A stretch of DNA of 64,000 nucleotides from Bacteroidota bacterium. GTDB taxonomy: Bacteria; Bacteroidota; Bacteroidia; Chitinophagales; Chitinophagaceae. The DNA lies in NCBI GenBank assembly GCA_023418315.1, contig JAEZZY010000040.1:62001-126000 (forward strand), written 5' to 3'. The position numbers and the translations under genes are program-made. Numbering within the stretch: the first letter of the stretch is position 1; each line of letters begins with the position of its first letter. The notes under the pieces were generated by a model that ran no database searches, had not been told where the DNA came from, and worked only from the letters and a program-made list of their open reading frames with translations. Positions 1 to 7,661 of this stretch are shown one piece after another.

Positions 1-1
1 T

Positions 2-976
2 GTGCGCAGCGCCACCCTAAATAACTATACAAGCAATACCGGGCTTCCGATCACCTTACCGTCCGGCACGCCAAGTGTGTTTGCCAACAACTATGCGATG
101 AGAAGATACTGGTCGGTAACCCTTCCCACAGGCACGCCGGCGCTCACCACCAGTGCGGAAGTGCATTTTCCGTTTACCCAGCAAGACATCTCCGCTATAA
201 ACGGCAGCATGCCCAGTACAATCAACTATACCAATCTCTTTTTTTATAAAGCTTCAAGCCCGGCAGACCCCAATCCTGCCAACGGACTCAGCGGCGCTAC
301 TTCCACTAATCTGAATGTATATACCTACCATGCTACTACTCCTTCGCTTACGCAATGGAGCTACGCTGCCTCCGGCAATACACTGTTCGCCAAGTTTTTG
401 GTCAATTCCTTTTCGGGCGGCTCCGGCTTCGGTTCCTATGGCGCACCTTTATCGCTTAATTTGATTTCCTTTAGCGGGAAAGAACAGAACAACCAAATTC
501 TGCTGCAATGGACATCGGAACAAGAAAAAGATGTGAAAGAATATATCCTCGAAAAATCCGAAAATGCGCGTGATTACAGACCTATTGCTCTTGTAGCGGC
601 AAAAAACGAAAGCCATCAGTCTTATAGCCATACGGATGTAAATCCCGTAACCGGTTATAATTATTATCGGCTTTCTCATCGGTCGCTAAACGGTGAAAAA
701 TATGTGGACGGTACCACCAAACTGCTGTTCAACAGGGATTATTCCATCAGTATTTATCCCAATCCTGCTTCTACGATGCTACACATCACGGTGCATAGCC
801 GGCAAGCCACAAAGGTTGCCGTGAAGCTCACAGACCTTGCCGGTCGTGTTGTTTTGACCGAGCAATACCCCATCGGGCTTACGACTATAAACCTTTCAAA
901 ATTTGCCAAAGGCATTTATACCCTTTCCATCATCCTGAATCAGGAAACCATCAACGAAAGGATAACTATTGAGTAA
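2..976 (+). CDS. Type IX secretion cargo protein, C-terminal part
   Basis: Only the last 324 codons are in the window; the reading frame is open to the left edge, so the N-terminus and signal peptide are missing. The final ~75 residues form a typical T9SS type A sorting domain: SIYPNPAS, then a beta-rich stretch with LTDLAGRVV, and a KGIYTLSI motif near the C-terminus. This domain is recognised by the PorU/PorV machinery, which exports the protein across the outer membrane and attaches or releases it. The part before it (about residues 150-240) looks like a fibronectin/Ig-like spacer with a YYRLS strand. The catalytic or adhesive function lies outside the window. A strong hairpin terminator follows. 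The sorting domain is secure; the function of the protein is unknown. Confidence 0.85.
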   Translation: MRSATLNNYTSNTGLPITLPSGTPSVFANNYAMRRYWSVTLPTGTPALTTSAEVHFPFTQQDISAINGSMPSTINYTNLFFYKASSPADPNPANGLSGATSTNLNVYTYHATTPSLTQWSYAASGNTLFAKFLVNSFSGGSGFGSYGAPLSLNLISFSGKEQNNQILLQWTSEQEKDVKEYILEKSENARDYRPIALVAAKNESHQSYSHTDVNPVTGYNYYRLSHRSLNGEKYVDGTTKLLFNRDYSISIYPNPASTMLHITVHSRQATKVAVKLTDLAGRVVLTEQYPIGLTTINLSKFAKGIYTLSIILNQETINERITIE

Positions 977-1000
977 AAAGATAGCTTTTGCGTATTAAAA

Positions 1001-1036
1001 AAGCCGGTCCTTTTTGGGATCGGCTTCCTTTTTTTA
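1001..1036 (+). terminator. Rho-independent terminator after the T9SS cargo gene
   Basis: A stem AAGCCGGTCC pairs with GGATCGGCTT around a short T-rich loop (one G-T pair), followed by a run of seven or more T. It begins 24 bp after the stop codon of the plus-strand cargo gene and lies before the convergent nuoK end. Confidence 0.85.
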
Positions 1037-1101
1037 AAACCTGAAGTCTATAGCCGGATGTTCCCGCAAGTGGAGGAGAGCGGGAAAATGCGCATCAAGA
1101 A

Positions 1102-1401
1102 TTAATGTTTCAAGCGATTCAGAATATTAATATCCACCGAATGAACCTTCCTATACATCATAACAATAATCGCCAAGCCCACTGCCACTTCCGCAGCCGC
1201 CACCACCATAATGAAAAAGACGAATATCTGCGATGAAGGATCGTTGTACATTTTGGAAAACGCTACTAACAATAAATTCACCGAATTTAGCATCAGCTCT
1301 ATGCACATAAAAATAATGATGGCATTGCGGCGAATGAGCGTTCCCATAATACCGATTACAAACAATGCAAGACTCAGAAATAGATAATATTGTACGGGCA
1401 T
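1102..1401 (-). CDS. nuoK: NADH-quinone oxidoreductase subunit K
   Basis: This 99-residue protein is the usual length for NuoK, a three-helix membrane subunit of respiratory complex I. The sequence has three hydrophobic helices. It carries the conserved acidic residues inside the membrane: the glutamate in FMCIELML (helix 2) and the one in AAAEVAVGLAI (helix 3), which belong to the proton-translocating E-channel. It follows nuoJ after 78 bp of AT-rich sequence. The expected next genes, nuoL, nuoM and nuoN, are absent: after 100 bp the convergent T9SS gene begins. Start is the ATG giving MPVQYYLFLSLALF. Confidence 0.95.
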   Translation of the reverse strand: MPVQYYLFLSLALFVIGIMGTLIRRNAIIIFMCIELMLNSVNLLLVAFSKMYNDPSSQIFVFFIMVVAAAEVAVGLAIIVMMYRKVHSVDINILNRLKH

Positions 1402-1479
1402 GTTATTAATTTTGGATGTTGAATTTTGGATTTTGGAGGGTTTGCCTCTTCATGGGTCTTCGTGTTTTATGCGTGCAAC

Positions 1480-2016
1480 CTAATTCTGATGCGGATTTTT
1501 TCCTTCCACCACGGTTGCCGTTTCCTTTTTGCCGATCACGATTGCGCCTATCATGGCACTTAAAAATAAAACACTGCTGATCTCAAACGGTAAGACATAT
1601 TTGGTGAAAAGTGTTCTTCCCAGGTTCTTTATCAACCCAATGTCGGTGGCTATTTCAGAAATTTCACCACGCATCATCGCATCTTTCAGTGCAGCAAGAA
1701 TGACGATGAACAGTACTCCCCCCGATAAAATTCCGGCAAACTGTAGCAGCCGGCTTTTCTGCGGCTCTGCATCGGCATTGAGGTTCATCAGCATGATGAC
1801 AAACAGAAACAATACCATGATGGCACCCGCGTAAACGATGATGTTCACAATGGCAAGAAACTGTGCATTCAGCAAAATATAATGACCGGAGATAGCAAAA
1901 AACGTAGCAATGAGGAATAAGACGCTATTTATAGGGTTGCGGCTGAGAATTACGCCCAGCGCACAGCTCAAAGCCATCACGGTAAGCAACCAGAATATAA
2001 TTTCAAAAACGGACAT
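1480..2016 (-). CDS. nuoJ: NADH-quinone oxidoreductase subunit J
   Basis: The protein has 178 residues and five predicted membrane helices, matching NuoJ (complex I membrane arm, next to NuoK and NuoA). Visible family signatures are the first helix ending in SRNPINSVLFL, the central NAQFLAIVNIIVYAGAIMVLFLFVIML, where the pi-bulge helix of the E-channel lies (quoted in two overlapping parts: AQFLAIVNIIVYAG and GAIMVLFLFVIML), and a C-terminal helix MIGAIVIGKKE. It starts 5 bp after nuoI stops and is cotranscribed with it. The only unusual point is the context: nuoH is not upstream of nuoI. Confidence 0.95.
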   Translation of the reverse strand: MSVFEIIFWLLTVMALSCALGVILSRNPINSVLFLIATFFAISGHYILLNAQFLAIVNIIVYAGAIMVLFLFVIMLMNLNADAEPQKSRLLQFAGILSGGVLFIVILAALKDAMMRGEISEIATDIGLIKNLGRTLFTKYVLPFEISSVLFLSAMIGAIVIGKKETATVVEGKNPHQN

Positions 2017-2021
2017 GTCGG

Positions 2022-2528
2022 TTAGGCGTTCTCCTGTTTTTTAGGATGAGGAATTAAAAGGTCTTCTTTTTTATAAATAAAACTTCTTCTTGTAAAATCT
2101 GACGGCATCACTGTTTCGCTCATATACACCGCATCTTTAGGGCAGGCTTCTTCACAAAAACCGCAAAAAATGCAGCGCAGCATATTGATTTCATATTTAG
2201 CGGCATATTTTTCTTCGCGGTAGAGGTGTTCTTCATTAGGCTTGCGTTCTGCCGCTTCCATAGTGATGGCTTCTGCCGGACAAGCCAGTGCGCATAGCCC
2301 GCAGGCAGTGCAGCGCTCCCGCCCTTCTTCATCCCGGTTCAGCACATGCAAGCCGCGAAATACCGGACTGAACGGACGTTTTTCTTCCGGATAGCTCACT
2401 GTTGCTTTTTTCTTAAAAATATGGGCTACCGTAATGCTCAATCCCTTCATGATGGCCGGCACGTAGATTCGCTCCCCGAAGGTCATCGGGTCTCTATTGA
2501 CCTGTACGGCTCTGTCTGTTAGTTGCAT
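2022..2528 (-). CDS. nuoI: NADH-quinone oxidoreductase subunit I (2x 4Fe-4S)
   Basis: NuoI carries iron-sulfur clusters N6a and N6b, which pass electrons through the hydrophilic arm of complex I towards quinone. The 168-residue protein has two ferredoxin-like motifs: CTACGLCALACP (about residues 78-89) and CIFCGFCEEACP (about 119-130), each with the CxxCxxCxxxCP pattern. The N-terminus FGERIYVPAIMKGLSITVAH is typical of the family. It is the first gene of a three-gene unit nuoI-nuoJ-nuoK, with a TATTTTTG promoter element 67 bp upstream. In most related genomes nuoH lies directly upstream and nuoL directly downstream of this trio; neither is here. Confidence 0.95.
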   Translation of the reverse strand: MQLTDRAVQVNRDPMTFGERIYVPAIMKGLSITVAHIFKKKATVSYPEEKRPFSPVFRGLHVLNRDEEGRERCTACGLCALACPAEAITMEAAERKPNEEHLYREEKYAAKYEINMLRCIFCGFCEEACPKDAVYMSETVMPSDFTRRSFIYKKEDLLIPHPKKQENA

Positions 2529-2594
2529 GGTATTAAATTAAAAATGCAAAATGCAAAACCGGTAAGGTTCACATTCTGTAATTAAGCTACGTGG

Positions 2595-2602
2595 CAAAAA
2601 TA
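2595..2602 (-). promoter_or_regulatory. Candidate -7 element for nuoIJK
   Basis: Read on the minus strand this is TATTTTTG, matching the Bacteroidota TAnnTTTG -7 box. It would give a leader of about 60 nt before nuoI. No clear -33 TTG is seen at the right distance, so confidence is moderate. Confidence 0.45.
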
Positions 2603-2750
2603 AGCCCTTCACGGTATAAATTATAGTTCTTTTTTAGTACGGAAAAAGAGCCGCCCTATGGCGCTGTGTATTTTAGTCCATCCAAATGAGAACTTCCGTG
2701 GCGCACCTATAGAGCGAGCTTGCCTGAAAATTCAGTTTTACTACAGAGAG

Positions 2751-2904
2751 CAAACCCTTACACCAACAACATCCGCGAAAATCTGCGCAATCCGCGGGAC
2801 AACAAAAACTCAAAAATCGAAAGACGAAATCCTATAACGGGCTTCAAACCCTCGCACCAACAACTTCCGCGAAAATCTGCGCAATCTGCGGGACAACAAA
2901 AAAC
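2751..2904. repeat. Two copies of a ~60 bp dispersed repeat (CGCAGAT family)
   Basis: Two copies start at 2751 and 2845 (period 94 bp). Each runs from CAAACCCT through CACCAACAAC to a core CCGCGAAAATCTGCGCAATC and on to GCGGGACAACAAAA. The second copy ends just beside the rho stop codon. The core, in reverse complement, is the same as the repeats at 18152-18470. Within the core the heptamer CGCAGAT or CGCGGAT recurs every 9-10 bp. The 389 bp between nuoI and rho hold no gene; besides this repeat there is only the nuoI promoter. Confidence 0.8.
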
Positions 2905-2917
2905 CGAAGCAAACCCC

Positions 2918-4648
2918 TTATTTATTCATCGTAGCCAGAAACTCTTCATTGCTTTTAGTACCGCGCATTTGTTGCAGCAGGAATTGCATGGCTTCGTCGG
3001 TGTTCATATCGGCTATATGGTTGCGTAACAGGAACATTTTATTCAGTACATCTTTCTCATGCAGCAGATCATCTCTACGGGTAGAAGATGAGGTAATATC
3101 AATAGCGGGGTAGATGCGTTTGTTGGCAAGTTTTCGGTCGAGTTGCAATTCCATATTACCCGTTCCTTTAAATTCTTCAAAAATCACTTCATCCATTTTA
3201 GAACCGGTATCTATAAGCGCCGTAGCGAGGATGGTGAGCGAGCCGCCGTTTTCTATCTTACGTGCCGCACCGAAGAATTGCTTGGGTTTTTGCATGGCAT
3301 TGGCTTCCACACCACCGCTCAGCACTTTACCCGATGCAGGAGCCACTGTATTGTGCGCACGGGCTAAGCGGGTAATGGAATCTAAAAGTATGATTACATC
3401 ATGTCCTACTTCTACCAGGCGTTTGGCTTTTTGCAGGGCGATGGTAGAAACTTTTACATGCTTATCGGCAGGCTCGTCGAAGGTGGAAGCAATCACCTCC
3501 GCACGTACGCTGCGCTGCATATCCGTTACCTCTTCGGGGCGTTCATCCACCAATACGATCATCAGGTAACATTCGGGATGGTTTGCCGCGATGGCGTTAG
3601 CCACTTCTTTCAGCAGCATGGTCTTACCCGTTTTGGGCTGTGCTACGATTAGTCCGCGCTGTCCTTTGCCTATGGGCGTAAACAAATCTATGATACGCAC
3701 ACTGTTGTTGCTGCCGGGCTTTGCCAGGTTCAGTTTTTCAAAAGGGAAAAGCGGAGTAAGGTAGTCGAACGGTACGCGGTCGCGTATTTCATCCGGCAGT
3801 TTTCCGTTGATGGTTTCCACCTTCAGCAAGGCAAAATATTTTTCCCCTTCCTTAGGCGGGCGCACGGTACCTTTTACGGTATCGCCGGTTTTTAGTCCGA
3901 ATAGTTTTATCTGTGAAGGAGATACGTAAATATCATCCGGTGAGCTCAAATAGTTGTAATCGCTGCTGCGCAGAAATCCATAGCCGTCGGGCATCATTTC
4001 CAACACTCCTTCACTGTTCACTACACCGTCAAATTCTACATTGAATCCATTATAGCTGTTTTCTTTTTTCTGACGGTTTTTATCATGATGATGGGGATGG
4101 CTATACTGCGGTTTTTCGTGCAGAGAAGATTCCTGTGGCGCTTGGGTAGCCTCATCATCATTATCTTTCGGCATGATGATGCCTGCTTCGGTAATTTCCG
4201 CAGTGGGCGGCACCGAGGTAACCGGCACTTCCACTTCTTCCGATTCGGGCATGCTGGTAGGCGCGGCTTCATCCATCATTTCTTCCGCATTATCTTGTTT
4301 GGCGGGGCTGCCTGCCGTTCTGGGTTTTCTGGCGCGTTTTCTTTTTTCTTCGCCTGTGTTTGCCGCTGCATTATTTTCTATAGGTTCTTCTTTCGCGGCG
4401 GGTGCTGCCTTGTCTTCTTCGGCTGTTTTTTCCTGGGTCTTAGGCTTTCTTCCTCTGCGTTTTTTTTCTTCGGCAACGGGTGCGGGGTCTTGTGTGCCGC
4501 CGCTGTTTTCAAGGGCTTGGTGGTCAAGGATTTTGTAAATAAGCGTTTGTTTATCCATAGAGTGGATGTTAGAGATTTTAAGGCGTTCTGCTACATCTGC
4601 CAGCTCGGGCACAAGCATATCGCTGAGTTGATTAATGTCGTAAGGCAT
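2918..4648 (-). CDS. rho: Transcription termination factor Rho
   Basis: Rho is the hexameric RNA-dependent ATPase that ends transcription at factor-dependent sites. Domains in this 576-residue protein: an N-terminal helical Rho_N domain (about 1-47), a long low-complexity linker (48-203) rich in Ala, Glu, Pro and Lys, an OB-fold RNA-binding domain (about 207-285, with GYGFLRS and SPDDIYVS), and a RecA-type motor with P-loop AQPKTGKTM (about 336-344) and Walker B DVIILLDSITRLARA (about 417-431). The linker is an insertion common in Bacteroidota and makes the protein much longer than the ~420-residue E. coli form. It contains two AT-hook-like basic patches, RGRKPK and RARKPR. The gene is transcribed alone, with dispersed repeats directly after its stop. 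Confidence 0.97.
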   Translation of the reverse strand: MPYDINQLSDMLVPELADVAERLKISNIHSMDKQTLIYKILDHQALENSGGTQDPAPVAEEKKRRGRKPKTQEKTAEEDKAAPAAKEEPIENNAAANTGEEKRKRARKPRTAGSPAKQDNAEEMMDEAAPTSMPESEEVEVPVTSVPPTAEITEAGIIMPKDNDDEATQAPQESSLHEKPQYSHPHHHDKNRQKKENSYNGFNVEFDGVVNSEGVLEMMPDGYGFLRSSDYNYLSSPDDIYVSPSQIKLFGLKTGDTVKGTVRPPKEGEKYFALLKVETINGKLPDEIRDRVPFDYLTPLFPFEKLNLAKPGSNNSVRIIDLFTPIGKGQRGLIVAQPKTGKTMLLKEVANAIAANHPECYLMIVLVDERPEEVTDMQRSVRAEVIASTFDEPADKHVKVSTIALQKAKRLVEVGHDVIILLDSITRLARAHNTVAPASGKVLSGGVEANAMQKPKQFFGAARKIENGGSLTILATALIDTGSKMDEVIFEEFKGTGNMELQLDRKLANKRIYPAIDITSSSTRRDDLLHEKDVLNKMFLLRNHIADMNTDEAMQFLLQQMRGTKSNEEFLATMNK

Positions 4649-4812
4649 GCTTAGAAATTTCTAAATAGAAATAATAATTTCGTTAAGGTGTTTAGTAAGT
4701 AAACTCGTCAAATAATCCGGGAAAATTTTTGGAACGGTAAGCAAGACCTGATATGAATTCTGCGCCTTACTGTGGTGCAAGATTACAAATGTTTTTTCTA
4801 AATAACCAAAAT

Positions 4813-5796
4813 TTATCTCAATTTTTTATCTGCCAAATACCCGTTTGCCATTCGTTTCACCGTGGTTTCTATAGGCGTGTAGCAAAAGAACGGAAAGACT
4901 TGCAGCAGCTTTTCATTGTTATAATATATTTTTTTCTGTGCGGTTGTAGCCGTTTCTCTGGTGATTGTAGGGCGCGCTCCCGTAAGCCATGACAGGAAGG
5001 TGCTCCATCTCCATACAAGCCCTGTAAGCAGCCGGTTGGCTTTTATATGCGGCGGTTTTTTTTGCAGGGCCTCCGCCATCAGTGTAAATAATTTTTTGTA
5101 GGAAAAATTACCGGCGCTGATGATAAACCGTTCTTCGCTGATGCTGCTGTTCATCAAGCCTATGGCTATCTCCACCACGTCTTTTACATCTACCCAGCCG
5201 TTCACGCCTTCTGTATAAAACGGAAATTCTTTGTATGCCGTTTGGATTAGTTTTGCCGAGCCTTTTTCCCAATCGCCTTCGCCTAATATAATAGCGGGGT
5301 TGATGATAACCGCTTCCAGACCTTCCGCCATGCCGCGCCATACTTCCATCTCTGCAAAATATTTGCTCTTGCTATAAACGGAGTTATGCTTGCTTTCTTC
5401 CCATTCGGTTTCTTCGGTTATTTCTTTTTCTACGGCTCCCCTGCCCAGCGAAGCCACAGAGCTTACGTACAACAGTTTTTTCACGCCTGCATCCAGGGCG
5501 GCGTTCACCACATTGGTGGTCGTTTCTATATTGGTATGCAGCAGTTTTTCCCTATCCCTTCCGTCAAACGAAACGATAGCCGCGCAGTGATATACATAGT
5601 CCACACCGGTCATCATAGCCGCCACGTCATATACATCCAGCAGATCCGCTTTTCGCCAGGTAGTGTTGGGGAGGGATTGCAGCGCTTCGGAAGGAGGCGT
5701 ATGATGGTACAATGCGCGAATCGCCCGTCCCTCGCGGGAAAGCCGCTCTACAAGATGCTGCCCTAAGAACCCCGATGCGCCTGTTACTAATATCAA
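4813..5796 (-). CDS. NAD(P)-dependent epimerase/dehydratase (extended SDR)
   Basis: A 327-residue extended short-chain dehydrogenase. The dinucleotide-binding motif TGASGFLGQHL is at residues 5-15, and the catalytic tyrosine and lysine are in YSKSKYFAE (near residue 145), with VSSVASLG as the serine strand. The overall pattern resembles dihydroflavonol-4-reductase-like or hydroxysteroid-dehydrogenase-like members; the substrate cannot be told from sequence. It lies downstream of pheS on the same strand, separated by 63 bp that contain a GGTTGA-type repeat, and may be cotranscribed. Start ATG is at 5796. Confidence 0.8.
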   Translation of the reverse strand: MILVTGASGFLGQHLVERLSREGRAIRALYHHTPPSEALQSLPNTTWRKADLLDVYDVAAMMTGVDYVYHCAAIVSFDGRDREKLLHTNIETTTNVVNAALDAGVKKLLYVSSVASLGRGAVEKEITEETEWEESKHNSVYSKSKYFAEMEVWRGMAEGLEAVIINPAIILGEGDWEKGSAKLIQTAYKEFPFYTEGVNGWVDVKDVVEIAIGLMNSSISEERFIISAGNFSYKKLFTLMAEALQKKPPHIKANRLLTGLVWRWSTFLSWLTGARPTITRETATTAQKKIYYNNEKLLQVFPFFCYTPIETTVKRMANGYLADKKLR

Positions 5797-5801
5797 AATT
5801 G

Positions 5802-5824
5802 GGTTGATTGGTTGAATAGTTGAT
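5802..5824. repeat. GGTTGA-type short repeat
   Basis: The sequence GGTTGATTGGTTGAATAGTT lies between pheS and the SDR gene. It belongs to a family of imperfect 7-9 bp GGTTGA units found at several gene junctions in this window (49345, 50288, 53768, 54431, 59517). Confidence 0.65.
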
Positions 5825-5859
5825 TCGTTTCTTAATCGCTAAAAATCCTCCATCGCTCC

Positions 5860-6882
5860 CTACAACGCCTGAAACTGCCTCAAAAATCGCACATCATTTT
5901 GGGAATACAAACGCAGGTCATTCACCTGATATTTAATCTGTGTGATGCGCTCCACACCCATGCCGAATGCATAGCCGGTATAGACTTCGGGATCAATATT
6001 AAAATTGCGCAGCATATTCGGATGCACCATGCCGCAGCCTAAGATTTCTACCCAGCCGGTATGTTTGCAAAGACTGCATCCGCTGCCCCCGCACACCGTA
6101 CAGGAAATATCCATCTCGGCGCTCGGCTCGGTAAAGGGAAAATAAGACGGACGGAAACGCAGTTTTGTTCCTTCGCCGAATAATTCTTTTACGAAATAAT
6201 AAAGCGTTTGTTTCAGGTCGGCAAACGATACGTTCTTATCTATATACAATCCCTCGCACTGATGAAAAAAGCAATGCGCACGTGCCGATATGGTTTCATT
6301 CCTATATACACGACCGGGGCATATCACCCGCACGGGCAATTCTCCTTTTTCCATCACCCGCGCCTGCACCGACGAAGTGTGGGTGCGCAACACATAATCC
6401 GGATTTTGAGAAACATAAAACGTATCCTGCATATCCCGCGCCGTATGGTTTTCGGGCATGTTCAGCGAGGTGAAATTATGCCAGTCGTCTTCAATCTCCG
6501 GCCCGGTGGCCACATTAAAACCTATTTTTTCAAAAATGGAAACAAGCTCATTTTCTACCATGCGCAGCGGATGCCGGGTGCCTAACGGAATCGTATCGGC
6601 AGGCAAACTCAGGTCTATGGTACCGGTTTGTTTTTTGCCTGACTGCTGCAAATGAGCATACTGTTCGTATTTCGCTTCGGCAAGTTGCTTAAAGCTATTC
6701 AGCAGCAAACCTGCTTCTTTTTTTTCGGCTGCCGGCACCGATTTCATCTCGCCAAACATTTGCTTCACAATGCCTTTTGTGCCGAGGTATTTAATACGGT
6801 ATTCCTCCAGCGCTTTGGCATCGTTTATCTCCAGTGCATTTATCTCCAGCTCGTGGGTGTGCAATAATTCTTTTAACGACAT
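5860..6882 (-). CDS. pheS: Phenylalanine--tRNA ligase alpha subunit
   Basis: PheS is the catalytic alpha chain of the alpha2beta2 phenylalanyl-tRNA synthetase. The 340-residue product (from the chosen start) has an N-terminal coiled-coil and then the class II core: motif 2 in VICPGRVYRNETISARAHC, then FHQCEGLYIDK, and motif 3 in GFAFGMGVERI-like sequence (here GYAFGMGVERITQIKY). The start was set to the ATG at 6882 (MSLKELLHTH) and not the upstream in-frame ATG at 6933. The upstream 17 codons overlap a good TATCTTTG promoter box at 6889-6896 and add no conserved sequence. pheT is not adjacent. Divergent from the nucleotidyltransferase gene at 6960. Confidence 0.95.
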   Translation of the reverse strand: MSLKELLHTHELEINALEINDAKALEEYRIKYLGTKGIVKQMFGEMKSVPAAEKKEAGLLLNSFKQLAEAKYEQYAHLQQSGKKQTGTIDLSLPADTIPLGTRHPLRMVENELVSIFEKIGFNVATGPEIEDDWHNFTSLNMPENHTARDMQDTFYVSQNPDYVLRTHTSSVQARVMEKGELPVRVICPGRVYRNETISARAHCFFHQCEGLYIDKNVSFADLKQTLYYFVKELFGEGTKLRFRPSYFPFTEPSAEMDISCTVCGGSGCSLCKHTGWVEILGCGMVHPNMLRNFNIDPEVYTGYAFGMGVERITQIKYQVNDLRLYSQNDVRFLRQFQAL

Positions 6883-6888
6883 AGCCTG

Positions 6889-6896
6889 CAAAGATA
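6889..6896 (-). promoter_or_regulatory. pheS -7 promoter element
   Basis: On the minus strand this reads TATCTTTG, with a TTG 18 bp upstream (6915-6917), fitting the Bacteroidota -33/-7 promoter. Only six bases separate it from the pheS ATG, so the transcript should be leaderless or nearly so. Confidence 0.65.
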
Positions 6897-6946
6897 ATGG
6901 ATTGCAGTGGACGCCAACCTGCCCGGTTGCCAACCCTCCAAACCCC

Positions 6947-6954
6947 TACCTTTG
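6947..6954 (+). promoter_or_regulatory. -7 promoter element of the 6960 gene
   Basis: TACCTTTG with TTG 17 bp upstream (6927-6929). Five bases separate it from the ATG at 6960. It faces the pheS promoter, and the two promoters share about 66 bp. Confidence 0.65.
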
Positions 6955-6959
6955 CGCCC

Positions 6960-7661
6960 ATGGAATGTATCATTTTAGCGGGCGGCTTAGGCACCAGGCT
7001 GCACTCGGTTACACAAGACCTGCTGCCCAAGTGTATGGCTCCTGTGAATGGAAAACCCTTTTTGTATTATTTATTTCAATACCTCGCCACCCAAAAACCG
7101 GAGCGCGTGCTTTTGGCTTTAGGACATAGGGCGGCGGCTGTGATGGAATGGAGCGAAAAACAAGATGTTTCTTTTGAAATAGAATACATCCTGGAAAAAG
7201 AACCCTTGGGCACAGGCGGCGCTATGCAATCAGCATTGAAAAAAACAACGAAAGAACATATTGCCGTGCTCAATGGCGATACCTTCTTCCCTTGCAACCT
7301 GCACGAGCTTTATCAATTTCACATAGAGAAAAATGCGGCGGCTACGCTTGCGCTCAAACAGATGTACGGCTATGACCGCTATGGCTCGGTAGTGATGGAC
7401 GAACAAAAGCGCATCCTACAATTTGAAGAAAAACAGTACACACCGCAAGGCTTCATTAACGCAGGGGTATATATTATCTGCAAAAACGCATTTATGAACA
7501 AGGCGCTGCCCGAAAAATTTTCCTTTGAACAAGATTATTTAGAAGCATTTGTAGGCGAAGGAAATTTTTACGGAAAAGATGCAGCTCATTATTTTATAGA
7601 CATAGGCATACCGGAAGACTATCAAAAAGCGCAGGAAGACTTTATAACTTTGTTTGCATGA
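6960..7661 (+). CDS. Sugar-phosphate nucleotidyltransferase (HddC/GmhC-like)
   Basis: A 233-residue NTP transferase of the type that activates a sugar 1-phosphate. It has the signature LAGGLGTRL at the N-terminus, PKCMAPVNGKPF as the sugar/NTP loop, LGTGGAMQSA, and the metal-binding strand VLNGDTFF. Length and motifs are closest to D-glycero-alpha-D-manno-heptose 1-phosphate guanylyltransferase-like proteins, but the real substrate is not fixed by sequence. The start at 6960 was chosen over an upstream in-frame ATG at 6897 because the promoter box lies between them. Its last four bases overlap the start of the following glycosyltransferase gene, so the two are translationally coupled and probably act in one glycan pathway. 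Confidence 0.75.
   Translation: MECIILAGGLGTRLHSVTQDLLPKCMAPVNGKPFLYYLFQYLATQKPERVLLALGHRAAAVMEWSEKQDVSFEIEYILEKEPLGTGGAMQSALKKTTKEHIAVLNGDTFFPCNLHELYQFHIEKNAAATLALKQMYGYDRYGSVVMDEQKRILQFEEKQYTPQGFINAGVYIICKNAFMNKALPEKFSFEQDYLEAFVGEGNFYGKDAAHYFIDIGIPEDYQKAQEDFITLFA

Noticed and set aside
4085..4654. 189-codon open frame rich in Phe, Gly and Arg
   Set aside because: Antisense to the low-complexity linker of rho; composition reflects the linker codons.
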